Numbered from the stretch's first letter, positions 1 through 9,910 are shown. The stretch: DNA of 64,000 nucleotides from Halomonas sp. 7T (GCF_025643255.1 NZ_CP087112.1:2170001-2234000); one strand, 5' to 3'. Notes: generated from the letters alone by a model not told the origin. Translations and numbers: made by a program.

Positions 1-666
1 TTTGAATTAAAGCAGGTAGATTGGCTAGGCACCTCAATGGGTGGGCTACTGGGCATGCTGCTTGCTGCCGACCCAACGCAGCAGCGCCGGATTTCCAGAC
101 TGATCCTTAACGATGTTGGCCCCGAACTCAATAAAGAGGGCTTAATCGCGCTATCCAGCTATTTCAGCCTAACCCACCGTTTTACGAGCTTTGCAGACCT
201 GCAAAAAGAGTTAACGCAGCACTACGCCGGCTTTGGTATTACCCGTGATGCTGAGTGGCGAGCCCTGGCATTGGGCAGCGCGCGGCGCCTGCCTGATGGC
301 AGCTGGACCTATCACTTCGACCCCCGTATTGGGGAGCAGTTTATCCATGACACACCGCGAGACACATGGGCTGACTGGGCCAACATCCGCTGCCCATTAA
401 TGGTCATTCGTGGTGCCGAATCGACACTGCTGGATGCCGAAACGCTGCCACGAATGAAAGAGGTGCAACCTGACTTAGTCACGTTCACCGCGCAAGGCTG
501 CGGCCATGCCCCAATGCTGAACAATCCTGATCAAGTAACACCCATTCGGCAGTTCCTTAATGCTCCTTTGATCACCTTCAGGCATAGCAAACCAGCAAGC
601 GCCGAGACGGCTTCGTTGCCTATTGTTCAATGGTTCGTTAAGCAGTGGCGGCGCTTGTTTGGTTAA
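1..666 (+). CDS. alpha/beta hydrolase, 5'-truncated by window edge
   Basis: The frame is open from base 1, so the start lies outside the window; an internal ATG at 37 is not the true start. The first visible residues contain the nucleophile elbow G-T-S-M-G, with the catalytic Ser. A later segment, GAEST then a conserved Asp-containing stretch, and a C-terminal GCGHAP motif supply the likely acid and His of the catalytic triad. This matches the C-terminal two thirds of an alpha/beta-hydrolase fold enzyme of the esterase or lipase type. The substrate cannot be told from sequence. The gene is convergent with the membrane-protein gene that ends at 680. Confidence 0.8.
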   Translation, partial: FELKQVDWLGTSMGGLLGMLLAADPTQQRRISRLILNDVGPELNKEGLIALSSYFSLTHRFTSFADLQKELTQHYAGFGITRDAEWRALALGSARRLPDGSWTYHFDPRIGEQFIHDTPRDTWADWANIRCPLMVIRGAESTLLDAETLPRMKEVQPDLVTFTAQGCGHAPMLNNPDQVTPIRQFLNAPLITFRHSKPASAETASLPIVQWFVKQWRRLFG

Positions 667-679
667 CCCCCACCACTGC

Positions 680-1357
680 CTAGGTGGAATAGCCGTTTGA
701 ATGATGCTTGCGGTGCAAACGCAGCTTTTTCACGCGAACGCGCGTATCAAGATACTGCTGCTCAATCACACTGCGGTATGAGCCTTCGTCAGCAAGATAC
801 TTCACCAGTACACGGCGTTCGCCCGTTTGCGGGCAATCCTCCGCTTTGCAGTGCAGTTTAACGGTGCTGCCGGGCTCATTTTCCAATTGCGCAGTTGCGT
901 ATTCATTATTATGGCGCTCTAACACAACCACCGTGGCACCTAATAAACAGCGCCGCTTAAACGGCTGGTAGCGATGAAGCGCCCGTTGCAATGCATGGCA
1001 CACGGCGGCCGCAATGGGCGATGCCACCGCAAATGAGATCCATAGCACAAGCACGCCGACAGGCACTCTCAACATACCCAGCGAAAACCAGCGAAGAGCT
1101 AGCAGCTCAATCGCCAGCGATAGGGCACCTGCGAAAAGCACCAAAACGCTTAACGCAAGCGTGGCAGGCACGCCCGCAAAACCCAGGGATACAAGGGTGC
1201 TGGCCATATGATCATCGCGCAGGCTGTCACGCTCAAACAGCTCCAGCGGCGCAAGCCTGATCAACACCAGTAGCCAGTAGAGCGCTATCAACGTCAGTAA
1301 GAAAGTAACCACAACCGTGGGAAATTGCAGTGCAGCGGAAACAAGTGATGGCAACAT
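680..1357 (-). CDS. YqiJ-like inner-membrane protein with C-terminal OB-like domain
   Basis: Protein of about 225 residues. I start it at ATG 1357 because an AGGAGAA ribosome-binding site sits just upstream; an in-frame codon at 1378 would place that site inside the gene. The N-terminal half has about three hydrophobic segments (first near residues 10-35, then two around 65-125). The C-terminal half is soluble and beta-rich, with VVVLERHNNEY and KLHCKAEDCPQTG segments. This layout resembles YqiJ, which is usually found beside a flotillin-like YqiK and is thought to act in membrane organisation; no yqiK is present here. The family assignment is by overall pattern and is moderate. Confidence 0.5.
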   Translation of the reverse strand: MLPSLVSAALQFPTVVVTFLLTLIALYWLLVLIRLAPLELFERDSLRDDHMASTLVSLGFAGVPATLALSVLVLFAGALSLAIELLALRWFSLGMLRVPVGVLVLWISFAVASPIAAAVCHALQRALHRYQPFKRRCLLGATVVVLERHNNEYATAQLENEPGSTVKLHCKAEDCPQTGERRVLVKYLADEGSYRSVIEQQYLDTRVRVKKLRLHRKHHSNGYST

Positions 1358-1501
1358 GGCGTGTTCTCCTCCAGACAAAGCCTGGTCATGTTTTCGCTTA
1401 ACGTTATTTTTATTAGCACAAGCTAAAAACAGCGGTCTCTTTTAGCGTAGACCACCTTAGCTGTTTATGTGGCACGCCATTTTGCTCCCAATCAGCTAAG
1501 C

Positions 1502-1537
1502 AAAAAAAAACGGGCACCATGTTTTCATGGTGCCCGC
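1502..1537 (-). terminator. Rho-independent terminator of the RND efflux operon
   Basis: An 11-bp perfect stem (CGGGCACCATG at 1511-1521 with its complement at 1526-1536) has a 4-base loop. Read on the minus strand it is followed by a run of nine T. It lies about 20 bases past the stop of the efflux permease, so it should end that operon. Confidence 0.9.
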
Positions 1538-1557
1538 TAGTAGGTCGCTAAATAGCG

Positions 1558-4500
1558 TTACGGCTGATCGTGACCTAGCGCTGTCTGCTCGTCATTACCA
1601 TCCCGGTTGGGGTGGCGTTTGCGATAGAGCCAATCAGAAACCGTGGCAATCATGGCGTAGAAGCTGGGAATAAACAGGCTTCCTAGCACCGCCACAGACG
1701 CCATCCCCACCGCCACGGTAGTACCGATGTGATGACTGCTCACATCACTAGCACCCGTGGCCAATGCCAACGGCAAGGTGCCAAAGATAAACGCAAGAGA
1801 CGTCATGACGATAGGCCGGAAGCGCAACTCGGCTGCGGTAATAGCTGCTTCACGAATTGTTTTACCCTGCTCTTTACGTTGCAGCTCAGCAAACTCAACA
1901 ATCAGGATTGCGTTCTTAGCCGCCAGCCCGACCACCACCAGCATGCCAATCTGCACATACACACTGGTGTCCAAGCCGCGCAGCACAATGCCAGCAATCC
2001 CCCCTAGGAAGGCAAACGGCGTGGCGGTCAGTACCGCCAGCGGTAGCGACCAGCTTTCGTACTGTGCCGCCAGGATCAGGAACACCATCAAGATACCGAA
2101 CACGATAGCAAGCGTGGCGGTATTGCCAAGGTTAGACTCTTGGTAGGCGGTCCCTGTCCAACCCATCCCCCAGTTTCTACCCAGTGTTTCTTGAACCACT
2201 TCCTCCATGGCTTCAATCGCCTGGGTAGAGCTGTAACCTGGCGCTGGGTTGCCTTGGAACTGAGCGCCTGCATAAACACCGAACCGAGAGACCACAGAGG
2301 GGCCCGTTTGGCGTTCAAGCGTGACAAACTCAGAAAGAGGAATACGCTCGCCATTGCCACCGCGAACATAAACGCTACTGACGTCATCCGGTGTTTTACG
2401 GAATTCATCTTCGTTCTGTAGATAGACCTGGAAGTTACGGTTTTGGTAGCTAAAGAAGTTAACAAACCCGTTACCGAAGGTGTTGGCGAGCGCTGAGTTA
2501 ATATTCTCAAGGGCAACACCGTAGCTAAGTGCTTTTTGCTGGTCTATCTCCGCACGGTAAGAAGGCACGTTGACATTAAACGTGGTGAACACGCGGCTCA
2601 GTGCCGGGTGCTGATTAGCCGCCTGCATAATTTGCAATGACGCTTCATAAAGCTCACGTGTGGAAGCGCCCTCAAACGATTGCAAATAGCCCGTGAAACC
2701 GCCCGTTGTGGAGAGCCCCATTATCGGCGGCACGTTAAATGCCATCGCCGATCCCCCATCAATACTCGCGCCCAGCTGCATAATACGGCCTACCAGCTCA
2801 TTTGCTGTCAGGTCTCGTTCAGCCCACGTCTTCATATTGACAAACATAATGCCACGCGCGGTGTTAACGGCGCTCGACAAAATGTCATACCCCGCGACCG
2901 CAGAGGAGTACTCAACGCCAGGTATGGCTTCGATCTGTGAACTTAGCTCGGCCATATAAGCTTGCGTTCGGCTAAGCGACGCGGCGTCGGGCAGGGAAAC
3001 GCTGACCAACACAATACCTTGGTCAGTTTCCGGCACGAGCGTGGAAGGCGTATTCGCATAGAGCCAGTAAGACCCAGCCCCTACCGCTACGGTTAGCGCA
3101 AGCGCTAACACCCAAAAGCGAACCAGCTTTTTCACGAACCACATATAAACGGCGGTAAAACCAGCGAAGAAGCGGTCAAATAGACGCAGCGGTGTGGTAA
3201 TTGCGCGCCGAAACGCGGACTGTTTCGTTTTATGCAGGTTATGCTTAATGAAAATAGCCGACAGTGCGGGGGTAAACGTCAGGGCCATCAACGCTGATAG
3301 CGCCACCGATATCGCCACGGTAATCGCAAACTGCTGATAAATTTGCCCGGTAAAGCCACCCAAAAAGGCTACTGGCACAAATACCGCCGCCATAATGAGC
3401 GATGTGGCGATAACCGGACCACCCACTTCCTTCATGGCGCGAATCGTCGCATCACGTACTGAAATATCGTCTTCTTCGCTCAGTACCCGCTCGACGTTTT
3501 CGACCACCAGTATCGCGTCATCCACCACGATCCCTATCGACAGCACCAAGGCAAACAGCGTGAGCAGGTTGATGGAGAAGCCAAACAGGTAAAAGCCTGC
3601 AAAGGTGCCGATCACCGATACCGGCACGACCGACATAGCAATCACCGTAAAGCGCCAGTTCTGCAAGAAAATAAACAGAATCACGATAACGATCAGGAAC
3701 GCTTCGATGAAGGTTTTTAATACGGTTTCTACCGACGCATCAATAAACAGCGTGGTGTCATATGGCGTGACGTATTCAAGCCCCGGCGGGAAACGCCCAG
3801 ACAACTCCTCCATCGTGGTGCGTACCGCATCAGCAGTTTCCAACGCGTTGGCGCCAGGCTGCTGATTAATAATAATAGGCGTCATGGTGGCGCCGTTTAA
3901 GCGCGCATCCACCCCGTAAAACGAAGCGCCCAGTTCAATACGCGCTACATCTTCTAAACGCAGCGAAGAACCGTCTGGATTGGTACGCAGAAAGATATTG
4001 CGGAAATCATCAGTGCCCGACAAACGCCCACCGGCAGTGATCGTGTAAGTATACGCGCGCGGCTCGCTTTGTGGCGTGGCGGCTAGGTTACCTGCAGGAA
4101 TCTCGGTATTCTGCGCGCGGATAGCACCGGCGACTTCGCTGGGTGTCAGGTCGTACTGGGCCAGCTTATCGGGGTCCATCCAGACCCGCATCGCAAACTC
4201 ACCGCCGCCTAATACTTCAGCATTCCCTACGCCGGGCACTTGGCGTAACTCATCCAAAATATTCAGCGTGGCGTAGTTCTGCATGTAGATTTTGTTGTAG
4301 TCACCGCTGGGTGAGGTCAAAGCCACCAGCATCAAGATAGAGTCAGAGCGTAGCTCGACCGTTACCCCTTGCGACTGAACCGCCTCGGGCAGCTGCGAAA
4401 GCGCGCCCTGCACCCGGTTGTTTACGTTGATGGTGTTGATGTCACCATCCGTACCGATATTGAAGGCGACACTCAGACTCATGGTGCCGTTGTCGGCACT

Positions 4501-4749
4501 GTTAGAGGTCATGTATAGCATGTCCTCAACACCGTTAATGGCTTCAGCCAGCGGTGCAGCGACGGTCTGCGCCACCGTTTCAGCATCGGCACCTGGGAAC
4601 TGCGCCTGCACCGACACCGTAGGAGGTACCACGCTGGGATACTGCTCAATGGGCAGTATGCGCATCGCCATCGTACCTACCAGCGTCAAGATAATCGCCA
4701 ATACGGTGGCGAAAATCGGTCGGCTAATGAAGAAGTTGGAGAAGTTCAT
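1558..4749 (-). CDS. RND multidrug efflux permease (AcrB/MexB, HAE-1 family)
   Basis: 1063 residues, the normal length for an HAE-1 RND pump. It starts with MNFSNFFISRPIFA, typical of AcrB/MexB proteins. The proton-relay aspartate pair is present in TM4 (VDDAI, D410-D411), and the partner Lys is in the later VGLAAKNAILIVEFA helix. Two large periplasmic loops follow TM1 and TM7, giving the usual 12-helix layout. It would be the inner-membrane engine of a tripartite pump moving drugs or bile-salt-like amphiphiles out of the cell on proton influx. Its ATG overlaps the adaptor stop by one base (TAATG), so translation is probably coupled. The substrate range is unknown and paralogues are common, so no symbol is given. 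Confidence 0.97.
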   Translation of the reverse strand: MNFSNFFISRPIFATVLAIILTLVGTMAMRILPIEQYPSVVPPTVSVQAQFPGADAETVAQTVAAPLAEAINGVEDMLYMTSNSADNGTMSLSVAFNIGTDGDINTINVNNRVQGALSQLPEAVQSQGVTVELRSDSILMLVALTSPSGDYNKIYMQNYATLNILDELRQVPGVGNAEVLGGGEFAMRVWMDPDKLAQYDLTPSEVAGAIRAQNTEIPAGNLAATPQSEPRAYTYTITAGGRLSGTDDFRNIFLRTNPDGSSLRLEDVARIELGASFYGVDARLNGATMTPIIINQQPGANALETADAVRTTMEELSGRFPPGLEYVTPYDTTLFIDASVETVLKTFIEAFLIVIVILFIFLQNWRFTVIAMSVVPVSVIGTFAGFYLFGFSINLLTLFALVLSIGIVVDDAILVVENVERVLSEEDDISVRDATIRAMKEVGGPVIATSLIMAAVFVPVAFLGGFTGQIYQQFAITVAISVALSALMALTFTPALSAIFIKHNLHKTKQSAFRRAITTPLRLFDRFFAGFTAVYMWFVKKLVRFWVLALALTVAVGAGSYWLYANTPSTLVPETDQGIVLVSVSLPDAASLSRTQAYMAELSSQIEAIPGVEYSSAVAGYDILSSAVNTARGIMFVNMKTWAERDLTANELVGRIMQLGASIDGGSAMAFNVPPIMGLSTTGGFTGYLQSFEGASTRELYEASLQIMQAANQHPALSRVFTTFNVNVPSYRAEIDQQKALSYGVALENINSALANTFGNGFVNFFSYQNRNFQVYLQNEDEFRKTPDDVSSVYVRGGNGERIPLSEFVTLERQTGPSVVSRFGVYAGAQFQGNPAPGYSSTQAIEAMEEVVQETLGRNWGMGWTGTAYQESNLGNTATLAIVFGILMVFLILAAQYESWSLPLAVLTATPFAFLGGIAGIVLRGLDTSVYVQIGMLVVVGLAAKNAILIVEFAELQRKEQGKTIREAAITAAELRFRPIVMTSLAFIFGTLPLALATGASDVSSHHIGTTVAVGMASVAVLGSLFIPSFYAMIATVSDWLYRKRHPNRDGNDEQTALGHDQP

Positions 4750-6017
4750 TATTGCGCGCCCTCTTCCCCTTCAGGAGGCTGTGCGTCAGCCGCCACTTCC
4801 TGCATTGCCTCTGCCTGTTCGGCTTCTTGCTGAGCCTCTTCCTGTTCGGCCTCTTCGACAATAGCGCCAGCGTTACCCTCAAACGGTTGAGGTTCAATGG
4901 CCCGACCTGGTTCCAAGCCCGCCGGGTCACCCACCACTACACGCTCGCCAGCGGTCAGGCCATCACGGATGATCTGCCATGGGCCAGCCACTTCACCGAG
5001 CTGAACCGTGCGCTCGCGGGCTTTATTGTCATCATCAACAATAAAGACCTGCGGCCCCATTAAGCCTTGAGTCACGGCAATTTCCGGTACGGCCAGTACA
5101 TCAAAGCGCTTCAAGCCCTCAATACGAACCCGCACAAATTGGCCGGGCAATACCGCGCCATCCGGGTTGGCGAACGTTGCTGACGCCTGCACCGTGCTGG
5201 TACCGGTATCCACACGCGAACCTAAGAAGTTTAGGCGGCCTTCAAGTTCAGTGCTGTCATCGCTATTTTGCCCTGGCACAGTCAACCGTGCGGTAATGTC
5301 TGATGCACTGCCGCCCTCACCCAATTGACGACGCAATTCAAAGGCATCGCGCTGCGGTAGTTGAAACCGCACCTCAAGGGGATCAAGCGGTGTGATGGTG
5401 GCTAACTCGGTTCCTGGGGTTACCAGGTTACCGACGTTTATCTGGCTTAAGCTGATCATGCCAGACACGGGGGCGGTAACGTTTGAGTAGCCTAAATCCA
5501 GGTTAGCGCTGGATAACGCAGCTTCTGCCTGAGCGACATTTGCCTGAGCAACACGCTGGTCGGCCAGTGCTTGGTCATACTGCTGACGACTCACTGAGTT
5601 TTGGCTCAACAGCTGTTCAAAACGCTGGGCATCGCGCTGGGCGCGGGCCAACTCAGCACGTGCACTCTGCAGGTCAGCCTCACGCTGGTTCACCGTCGCT
5701 TGGTAAAGGTCTGGCTCAATGGTATAGAGCCGATCGCCCTGCTCCACGAGCTGCCCTGGTTCAAAATGACGCTCTTCGAGAAAGCCATTTACCCGCGCCA
5801 CCAACGTCACTTCACTGTCGCTGCGCAGTAGCGACGGGTAGGATTTATTCAGTGGGATATCCTGCCGGGCTATCTCAGTGACTTCGACCGCATAAGGCGG
5901 CGCTTCCTGCTGCCCGCCTTGCTGTTCCTGAGGCTGCTCCTGGCCGCATGCGGCTAGCGCCAATGCCGCTATCAGCGTCACTAGACTCGCTCTACCTGAG
6001 TGAATCGTCTTCTTCAT
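4749..6017 (-). CDS. RND efflux periplasmic adaptor (AcrA/MexA family lipoprotein)
   Basis: About 422 residues. I choose ATG 6017 (MKKTIHSG) because GGGAAG lies 7-8 bases upstream; the codon at 6032 has no such site. The signal peptide ends in a lipobox L-A-A-C with Cys24, so the protein is a lipoprotein. Hallmarks follow in order: a lipoyl-like half motif (PYAVEVTEIARQDIPL), a long alpha-helical hairpin rich in QADLQSARAELARAQRDAQ-type heptads, the second lipoyl half (YSNVTAPVSGMIS), then beta-barrel and membrane-proximal domains. It would link the permease to the outer-membrane channel. Oddity: the last 45 or so residues are a Glu/Gln/Ala-rich tail, longer than usual for AcrA-type proteins. 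Confidence 0.95.
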   Translation of the reverse strand: MKKTIHSGRASLVTLIAALALAACGQEQPQEQQGGQQEAPPYAVEVTEIARQDIPLNKSYPSLLRSDSEVTLVARVNGFLEERHFEPGQLVEQGDRLYTIEPDLYQATVNQREADLQSARAELARAQRDAQRFEQLLSQNSVSRQQYDQALADQRVAQANVAQAEAALSSANLDLGYSNVTAPVSGMISLSQINVGNLVTPGTELATITPLDPLEVRFQLPQRDAFELRRQLGEGGSASDITARLTVPGQNSDDSTELEGRLNFLGSRVDTGTSTVQASATFANPDGAVLPGQFVRVRIEGLKRFDVLAVPEIAVTQGLMGPQVFIVDDDNKARERTVQLGEVAGPWQIIRDGLTAGERVVVGDPAGLEPGRAIEPQPFEGNAGAIVEEAEQEEAQQEAEQAEAMQEVAADAQPPEGEEGAQ

Positions 6018-6152
6018 ACGTTGACTTCCCATTCATCTTTTTTTGGACATTGACGGATAGCAACATAGCGCCTTGAAGCTTGGCACTAAGTAAATATTTC
6101 TAGCGTTAAGTAGATATCACGCAGGCGTTAACCATCTGTTGCGCGGCGTCAG

Positions 6153-7619
6153 CTACGCGCCCGGCGTCGGCGGTGCGCCAATATTTATCGCTCGCTGGTA
6201 AGCGTCCGCATCTCCACTTTCCGGCAGCGTAAAGTTCACGGCATCCCCGGTTAACCACGCATTAACTTCTTCAATCGCCGCAACATCTAGCAAACCAGCC
6301 TGCTGGCGTAGAGACAGTAAGTTCACCACGTAGTCGTAGCGGGCCTCGGCATAGTTGGCAATGGCGTTGTAAAGGCTTTGTTCGGCGTTTAGCACGTCAA
6401 CAATGTTACGCGTGCCAACTTCATAGCCCGCGCGGGTGGCTTCTAATGCACTACGGTTAGAAACAATCGCCTGTTGGCGTGCTTCAACGGTTTCGACATT
6501 GTTGCTGACTTGGGTATACAGCGAACGTACCTGCTGAATCGTGGTGCGGCGCTGAGATTCAAAGTCGTACTGGCTGCGTTCGAGCTGGAAGGTTCCCTGA
6601 CGGATACTCGCACTTGTGCTGCCGCCGGTGTAAATAGGCAGGTTCGCCGATACCCCTAGCTGGCTTGAGGAGTCGTGGCCACTGAGGGCCTCCCTATCAC
6701 TGTCAGCGTATTGATAGTTGGCAAACGCCTGAACGGTAGGAAGGCGACCCGCCCGAGCGACCTCTACCCCCACTCTGGAAAGCTCAATCCCCGCCTGCTG
6801 TGCCAGCACTTGAGGATTACGCTCGATCGCCTGCTCAACCCAGTAATCACGGCTGCTGGGAGAGGGCAACTCAACGGGCATATCGCCCAACGCATCGATG
6901 GTGGCATAACGGCGTCCCGTCAGTTGCTCAAGCACTTCGAAGGCCACCTGGAGATTACTTTCAGCGGCAATACGGTCGGCTCGAGACTGGTCAAAACTCG
7001 CCCGCGCCTCTTCCACTTCGGTAATCGCGATCAGCCCGACCTCAAACTGCTCACTGGCCTGCTCTAATTGGCGGCCAATGGCACGCTCTTGGGCTAAGCG
7101 TGCGTCTAACACTTCATGAGCACGCAAAATGTCAAAATAGGCACCCGCCACATCAATCAACAATTGCTGCTCGGTGGCCGCTAACAGGTACACCTGCTGG
7201 TCAATTTGACGCTCTGCTTGGTTTACTTCTTGACGGGTGACCGCGTTAAACAGAGCCTGCGTGGCTTCCAGTGACAGCGACGCTGTATTGAAGTTGTCCT
7301 CACTTCCACCTACGCCTGGGGACGTTGGATCGGTAATCCCCCCAGCCCTGGTCGAGGTTTGGCTTTCATACTGGCGGTTGTGAACCACGTTACCCGACGC
7401 ATTGACCTGCGGCAGTAAACCGCCGCGCACCACATCTCGTGACGCTTCAACACTGGAAAACTCAGCGCGTGCCGACGCCAGCGTCGCATTATTGCTGATC
7501 GCATCACGCGTGATGGTAACCAGGTCTGCCGCCTGGGCAGGCAGCACAAAGGAGGACGTAAGCACTGCTAACAGCAGGGGACGAAAAGGGGCATTGACTG
7601 CCCAGTGTGCCAGTCGCAT
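6153..7619 (-). CDS. TolC-family outer-membrane efflux channel
   Basis: About 488 residues from ATG 7619, preceded by an AGAGG site; the in-frame ATG 48 bases upstream lacks one. A signal peptide ends near PAQA-ADL. Two homologous halves follow, each with long coiled-coil helices (for example QLEQASEQFEVGLIAITEV and TRAGYEVGTRNIVDVLNAEQ). The second element, GTRNIVDVLNAEQ, is the classic TolC signature. The protein would form the trimeric outer-membrane duct of the pump encoded just downstream (gap of 135 bases to the adaptor). It is first in the operon, so channel, adaptor and permease are made together. Confidence 0.95.
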   Translation of the reverse strand: MRLAHWAVNAPFRPLLLAVLTSSFVLPAQAADLVTITRDAISNNATLASARAEFSSVEASRDVVRGGLLPQVNASGNVVHNRQYESQTSTRAGGITDPTSPGVGGSEDNFNTASLSLEATQALFNAVTRQEVNQAERQIDQQVYLLAATEQQLLIDVAGAYFDILRAHEVLDARLAQERAIGRQLEQASEQFEVGLIAITEVEEARASFDQSRADRIAAESNLQVAFEVLEQLTGRRYATIDALGDMPVELPSPSSRDYWVEQAIERNPQVLAQQAGIELSRVGVEVARAGRLPTVQAFANYQYADSDREALSGHDSSSQLGVSANLPIYTGGSTSASIRQGTFQLERSQYDFESQRRTTIQQVRSLYTQVSNNVETVEARQQAIVSNRSALEATRAGYEVGTRNIVDVLNAEQSLYNAIANYAEARYDYVVNLLSLRQQAGLLDVAAIEEVNAWLTGDAVNFTLPESGDADAYQRAINIGAPPTPGA

Positions 7620-7681
7620 GGGGTTGCCTCTAGGTGTCAGCGTAGGATGGCGCAACACATATGCCATTCAGAAGGAGTGGC

Positions 7682-7711
7682 ATTATAGTTACATTCATGT
7701 ATGTATGCCAG
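7682..7711 (-). promoter_or_regulatory. Likely sigma-70 promoter of the efflux operon with embedded palindrome
   Basis: On the minus strand a perfect TATAAT (7682-7687) sits 18 bases after CTGGCA (7706-7711), which matches four of six -35 bases. The spacer contains TACATGAATGTA (7690-7701), a near-perfect dyad similar in look to TetR/AcrR-type pump operators with ACATACATT/AATGTATGT half sites. A repressor bound there would block the promoter. No tetR gene lies next to it in the window. The promoter is read from sequence only. Confidence 0.55.
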
Positions 7712-7811
7712 ACTTGAACTTCGCGCATTTATGTGGACAAACGGCCTGTCAAGCTTGCACCCCTTTACCTTAGCCCAAAGCGCCATGAGCAGGCACCCTT
7801 TTAGCTGCTGG

Positions 7812-9722
7812 CTAGCGAAAACCCCGAGGGTCAACTCCCCATTTCTGCAACCTAGAAGAGAGCGTGGTGGGTTTGAGACCCAGTAGCTCAGCGGCCCCGC
7901 CGCCGCCCGATATCTTGCCATTGGTGATAGCAAGTGCCCGCAAGGTGTTATCTCGCTGCCGTTGGCACAATGCCTGCTCTGTCATAAGGATGTCTGCCTG
8001 CGTAGTAGGCTGCTCTTCCTCAACACTGTGCGGAGTATTTTGCACCGGCGACTCTGCTAGCAGATCATCAAAAGAGAGTCGCCGATTCTGTGTAACAATC
8101 ACTTGCCGCTCGATCACATTCTCAAGCTCACGAATATTGCCTGGCCAAGGGTAGCGCTGCAGAGTCTCCAGTTGCGCTGGCGGTATGCGTACGCCCGGCT
8201 TATTAAACTTGAGGCAGGCGCGGTGTAAAAAGTGTCGTGCCAGCAGCGGCACGTCTTCAATCCGTTTGCGTAGCGGCACCGAATCAATCGGAAACACATT
8301 CAGGCGGAAATAGAGGTCTTCACGGAAGTGGCCTTCGTCGATCATGTCTCGCAGTTCACGGTTGGTGGCGGCAATCACCCGCACGTCGACTTCGCGCGTG
8401 CGATTATCCCCCACGCGCTCAAACTGCTGATCCTGTAGCACTCTTAGCAATTTACTCTGCAGTTCTAAGGGTATTTCACCTACTTCATCTAAAAATAGCG
8501 TGCCACCGTGGGCCAGCTCAAAGCGCCCGGTTCGATCCTGAACCGCGCCGGTAAAAGCACCTTTCACATGGCCGAAGAATTCACTCTCAAAGAGGTCCCG
8601 GGGAATCGCCGCACAGTTCACGCGAATAAGCGGCCGGTCGCTGCGTGTGCTGCCCGCATGAATGGCGCGGGCAATCAGCTCTTTGCCAGTACCCGACTCG
8701 CCGCTAATCAGCACGTTAGCGGTTGTGGGTGCGACCATCTCAATCTGCTTGATTAGCTTTTCCACCGCAGGACTATTTCCCACAATATTGCGGTGGTTCA
8801 GCTCGGCTTTAATCTCTTCTTGAAGGTATTCGTTTTCCAGCTCTAAACGCTGCTTGAGTGATTCCACTTCCGCCAGCGCATCACGCAACTGCTGCTCTGC
8901 ACGCTTGCGCTCGCGGATATCACGAAACAGCACCACGGCCCCCACTAACCGGCCCATCTCAAAAATAGGTGTAGTGGTGTACTCCACCGGAATCGCTTCG
9001 CCGTTTTTGTGCCAAAACACTTCATTATCGACATGATGTACTTGGCCGTCGCTAAAGGAGGCATGAATCGGGCACTGCTGCACGGGGAAGTGGCTCCCAT
9101 CAGCATGGGTGTGGTGGAACATTAAGTGGGCATCGTGGCCCACCATATCTTCCGTGCTCCAGCCCAAAATGCGTTCGGCGGCGGGATTTACAAAGGTGGT
9201 TTTGCCATAAGCATCCAAGCCATAAATGCCCTCACCCGCGGCACTAAGAATCAGCTGGTTTTGCTTTTCAATCTGCTCAAATACCTGCTCAACACGCTGC
9301 CAGCCCACCTCTCCCTGGCGATGCTGGCGCCCCAGTTCCGCTTTTGCCCGCTGCTGTTCGGCTTTATGGCGATCAATCAGGGTTAATAACAGCTGCCCTG
9401 AGCCCTCAATGCGCTGGGCGTAAACCTCCACTCGGTAGGGCTGGCGCAGCATATCGAGTATTACCAAATCATCTGACCATGCCGTTTTTTGTACCAGCGC
9501 CTCATCGGTAAAGCTGACCCATAGCGGCAGTGATGCGCTTAGGCGATGGCTAAACGGGGCTGCTAATGGCTGGGATTCAATGCAGAGCAACTCGCAGGCG
9601 GCGTGATTGGCGGATAACAGCCTATCGATGTAAGGGTCTATAAGGATCATCGCCAAGGGAGAAAAACGCCCCATCAAGGCGGTGGCCGAAGCGTGAGTGG
9701 GTGCTTGCTCATACATTGGCAT
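7812..9722 (-). CDS. cynF: Sigma-54-dependent PAS/AAA+/Fis regulator, likely cyanate activator CynF
   Basis: 636 residues. The order is a weak N-terminal sensory region (1-150), a PAS domain (about 155-270), a coiled-coil linker (275-305), an AAA+ domain with Walker A GESGTGKE (341-348), the sigma-54 contact loop GAFTGA (388-393) and Walker [12 protein letters not shown], then a Fis-type helix-turn-helix at the C terminus ([16 protein letters not shown]). All elements of an active enhancer-binding protein are present. It is divergent from cynABDS, whose upstream gap holds a -24/-12 promoter and three repeated dyads. A Fis-like sigma-54 regulator named cynF is known beside cynABDS in Pseudomonas pseudoalcaligenes, which supports the name. 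The PAS ligand is unknown. Confidence 0.85.
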   Translation of the reverse strand: MPMYEQAPTHASATALMGRFSPLAMILIDPYIDRLLSANHAACELLCIESQPLAAPFSHRLSASLPLWVSFTDEALVQKTAWSDDLVILDMLRQPYRVEVYAQRIEGSGQLLLTLIDRHKAEQQRAKAELGRQHRQGEVGWQRVEQVFEQIEKQNQLILSAAGEGIYGLDAYGKTTFVNPAAERILGWSTEDMVGHDAHLMFHHTHADGSHFPVQQCPIHASFSDGQVHHVDNEVFWHKNGEAIPVEYTTTPIFEMGRLVGAVVLFRDIRERKRAEQQLRDALAEVESLKQRLELENEYLQEEIKAELNHRNIVGNSPAVEKLIKQIEMVAPTTANVLISGESGTGKELIARAIHAGSTRSDRPLIRVNCAAIPRDLFESEFFGHVKGAFTGAVQDRTGRFELAHGGTLFLDEVGEIPLELQSKLLRVLQDQQFERVGDNRTREVDVRVIAATNRELRDMIDEGHFREDLYFRLNVFPIDSVPLRKRIEDVPLLARHFLHRACLKFNKPGVRIPPAQLETLQRYPWPGNIRELENVIERQVIVTQNRRLSFDDLLAESPVQNTPHSVEEEQPTTQADILMTEQALCQRQRDNTLRALAITNGKISGGGGAAELLGLKPTTLSSRLQKWGVDPRGFR

Positions 9723-9777
9723 CTATCTCATGGATCAAAGGGGGCTGTTTAATAACCATTCAATTCCCACGCCACTT

Positions 9778-9828
9778 ACGATTTTCCGTCAATAAAACAA
9801 CGAAATATCGTTATTTACGATTTTTCGT
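9778..9828. promoter_or_regulatory. Three-copy ACGA-N4-TCGT array, probable CynF enhancer sites
   Basis: Three 12-bp dyads share the plan ACGA-N4-TCGT: ACGATTTTCCGT at 9778-9789 (one mismatch), ACGAAATATCGT at 9800-9811 and ACGATTTTTCGT at 9817-9828. Starts are 22 and 17 bases apart. They lie 85-135 bases upstream of the sigma-54 promoter at 9911, the normal range for upstream activator sites, and 55-105 bases in front of cynF. They are the best candidates for CynF binding sites controlling cynA and perhaps cynF itself. Confidence 0.65.
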
Positions 9829-9910
9829 TATGCCTCACGCCTACTAAAACGCTTGCTAATAATACGAATTAAATATTTAAAAACAGATAGTTACCTAAAA
9901 AACACAAAAG

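Noticed and set aside
2088..2519. Open frame of 143 codons inside the efflux permease gene on the same strand
   Set aside because: It lies wholly inside the strong RND gene in another frame, has no motif and no ribosome-binding site.
4752..5063. Plus-strand frame of 103 codons opposite the adaptor gene
   Set aside because: Complement of the Glu/Gln-rich tail region; no coding signs of its own.
8529..8540. GGTTCGATCCTG, similar to a tRNA T-loop
   Set aside because: It is inside the cynF gene and no acceptor or anticodon stems surround it.
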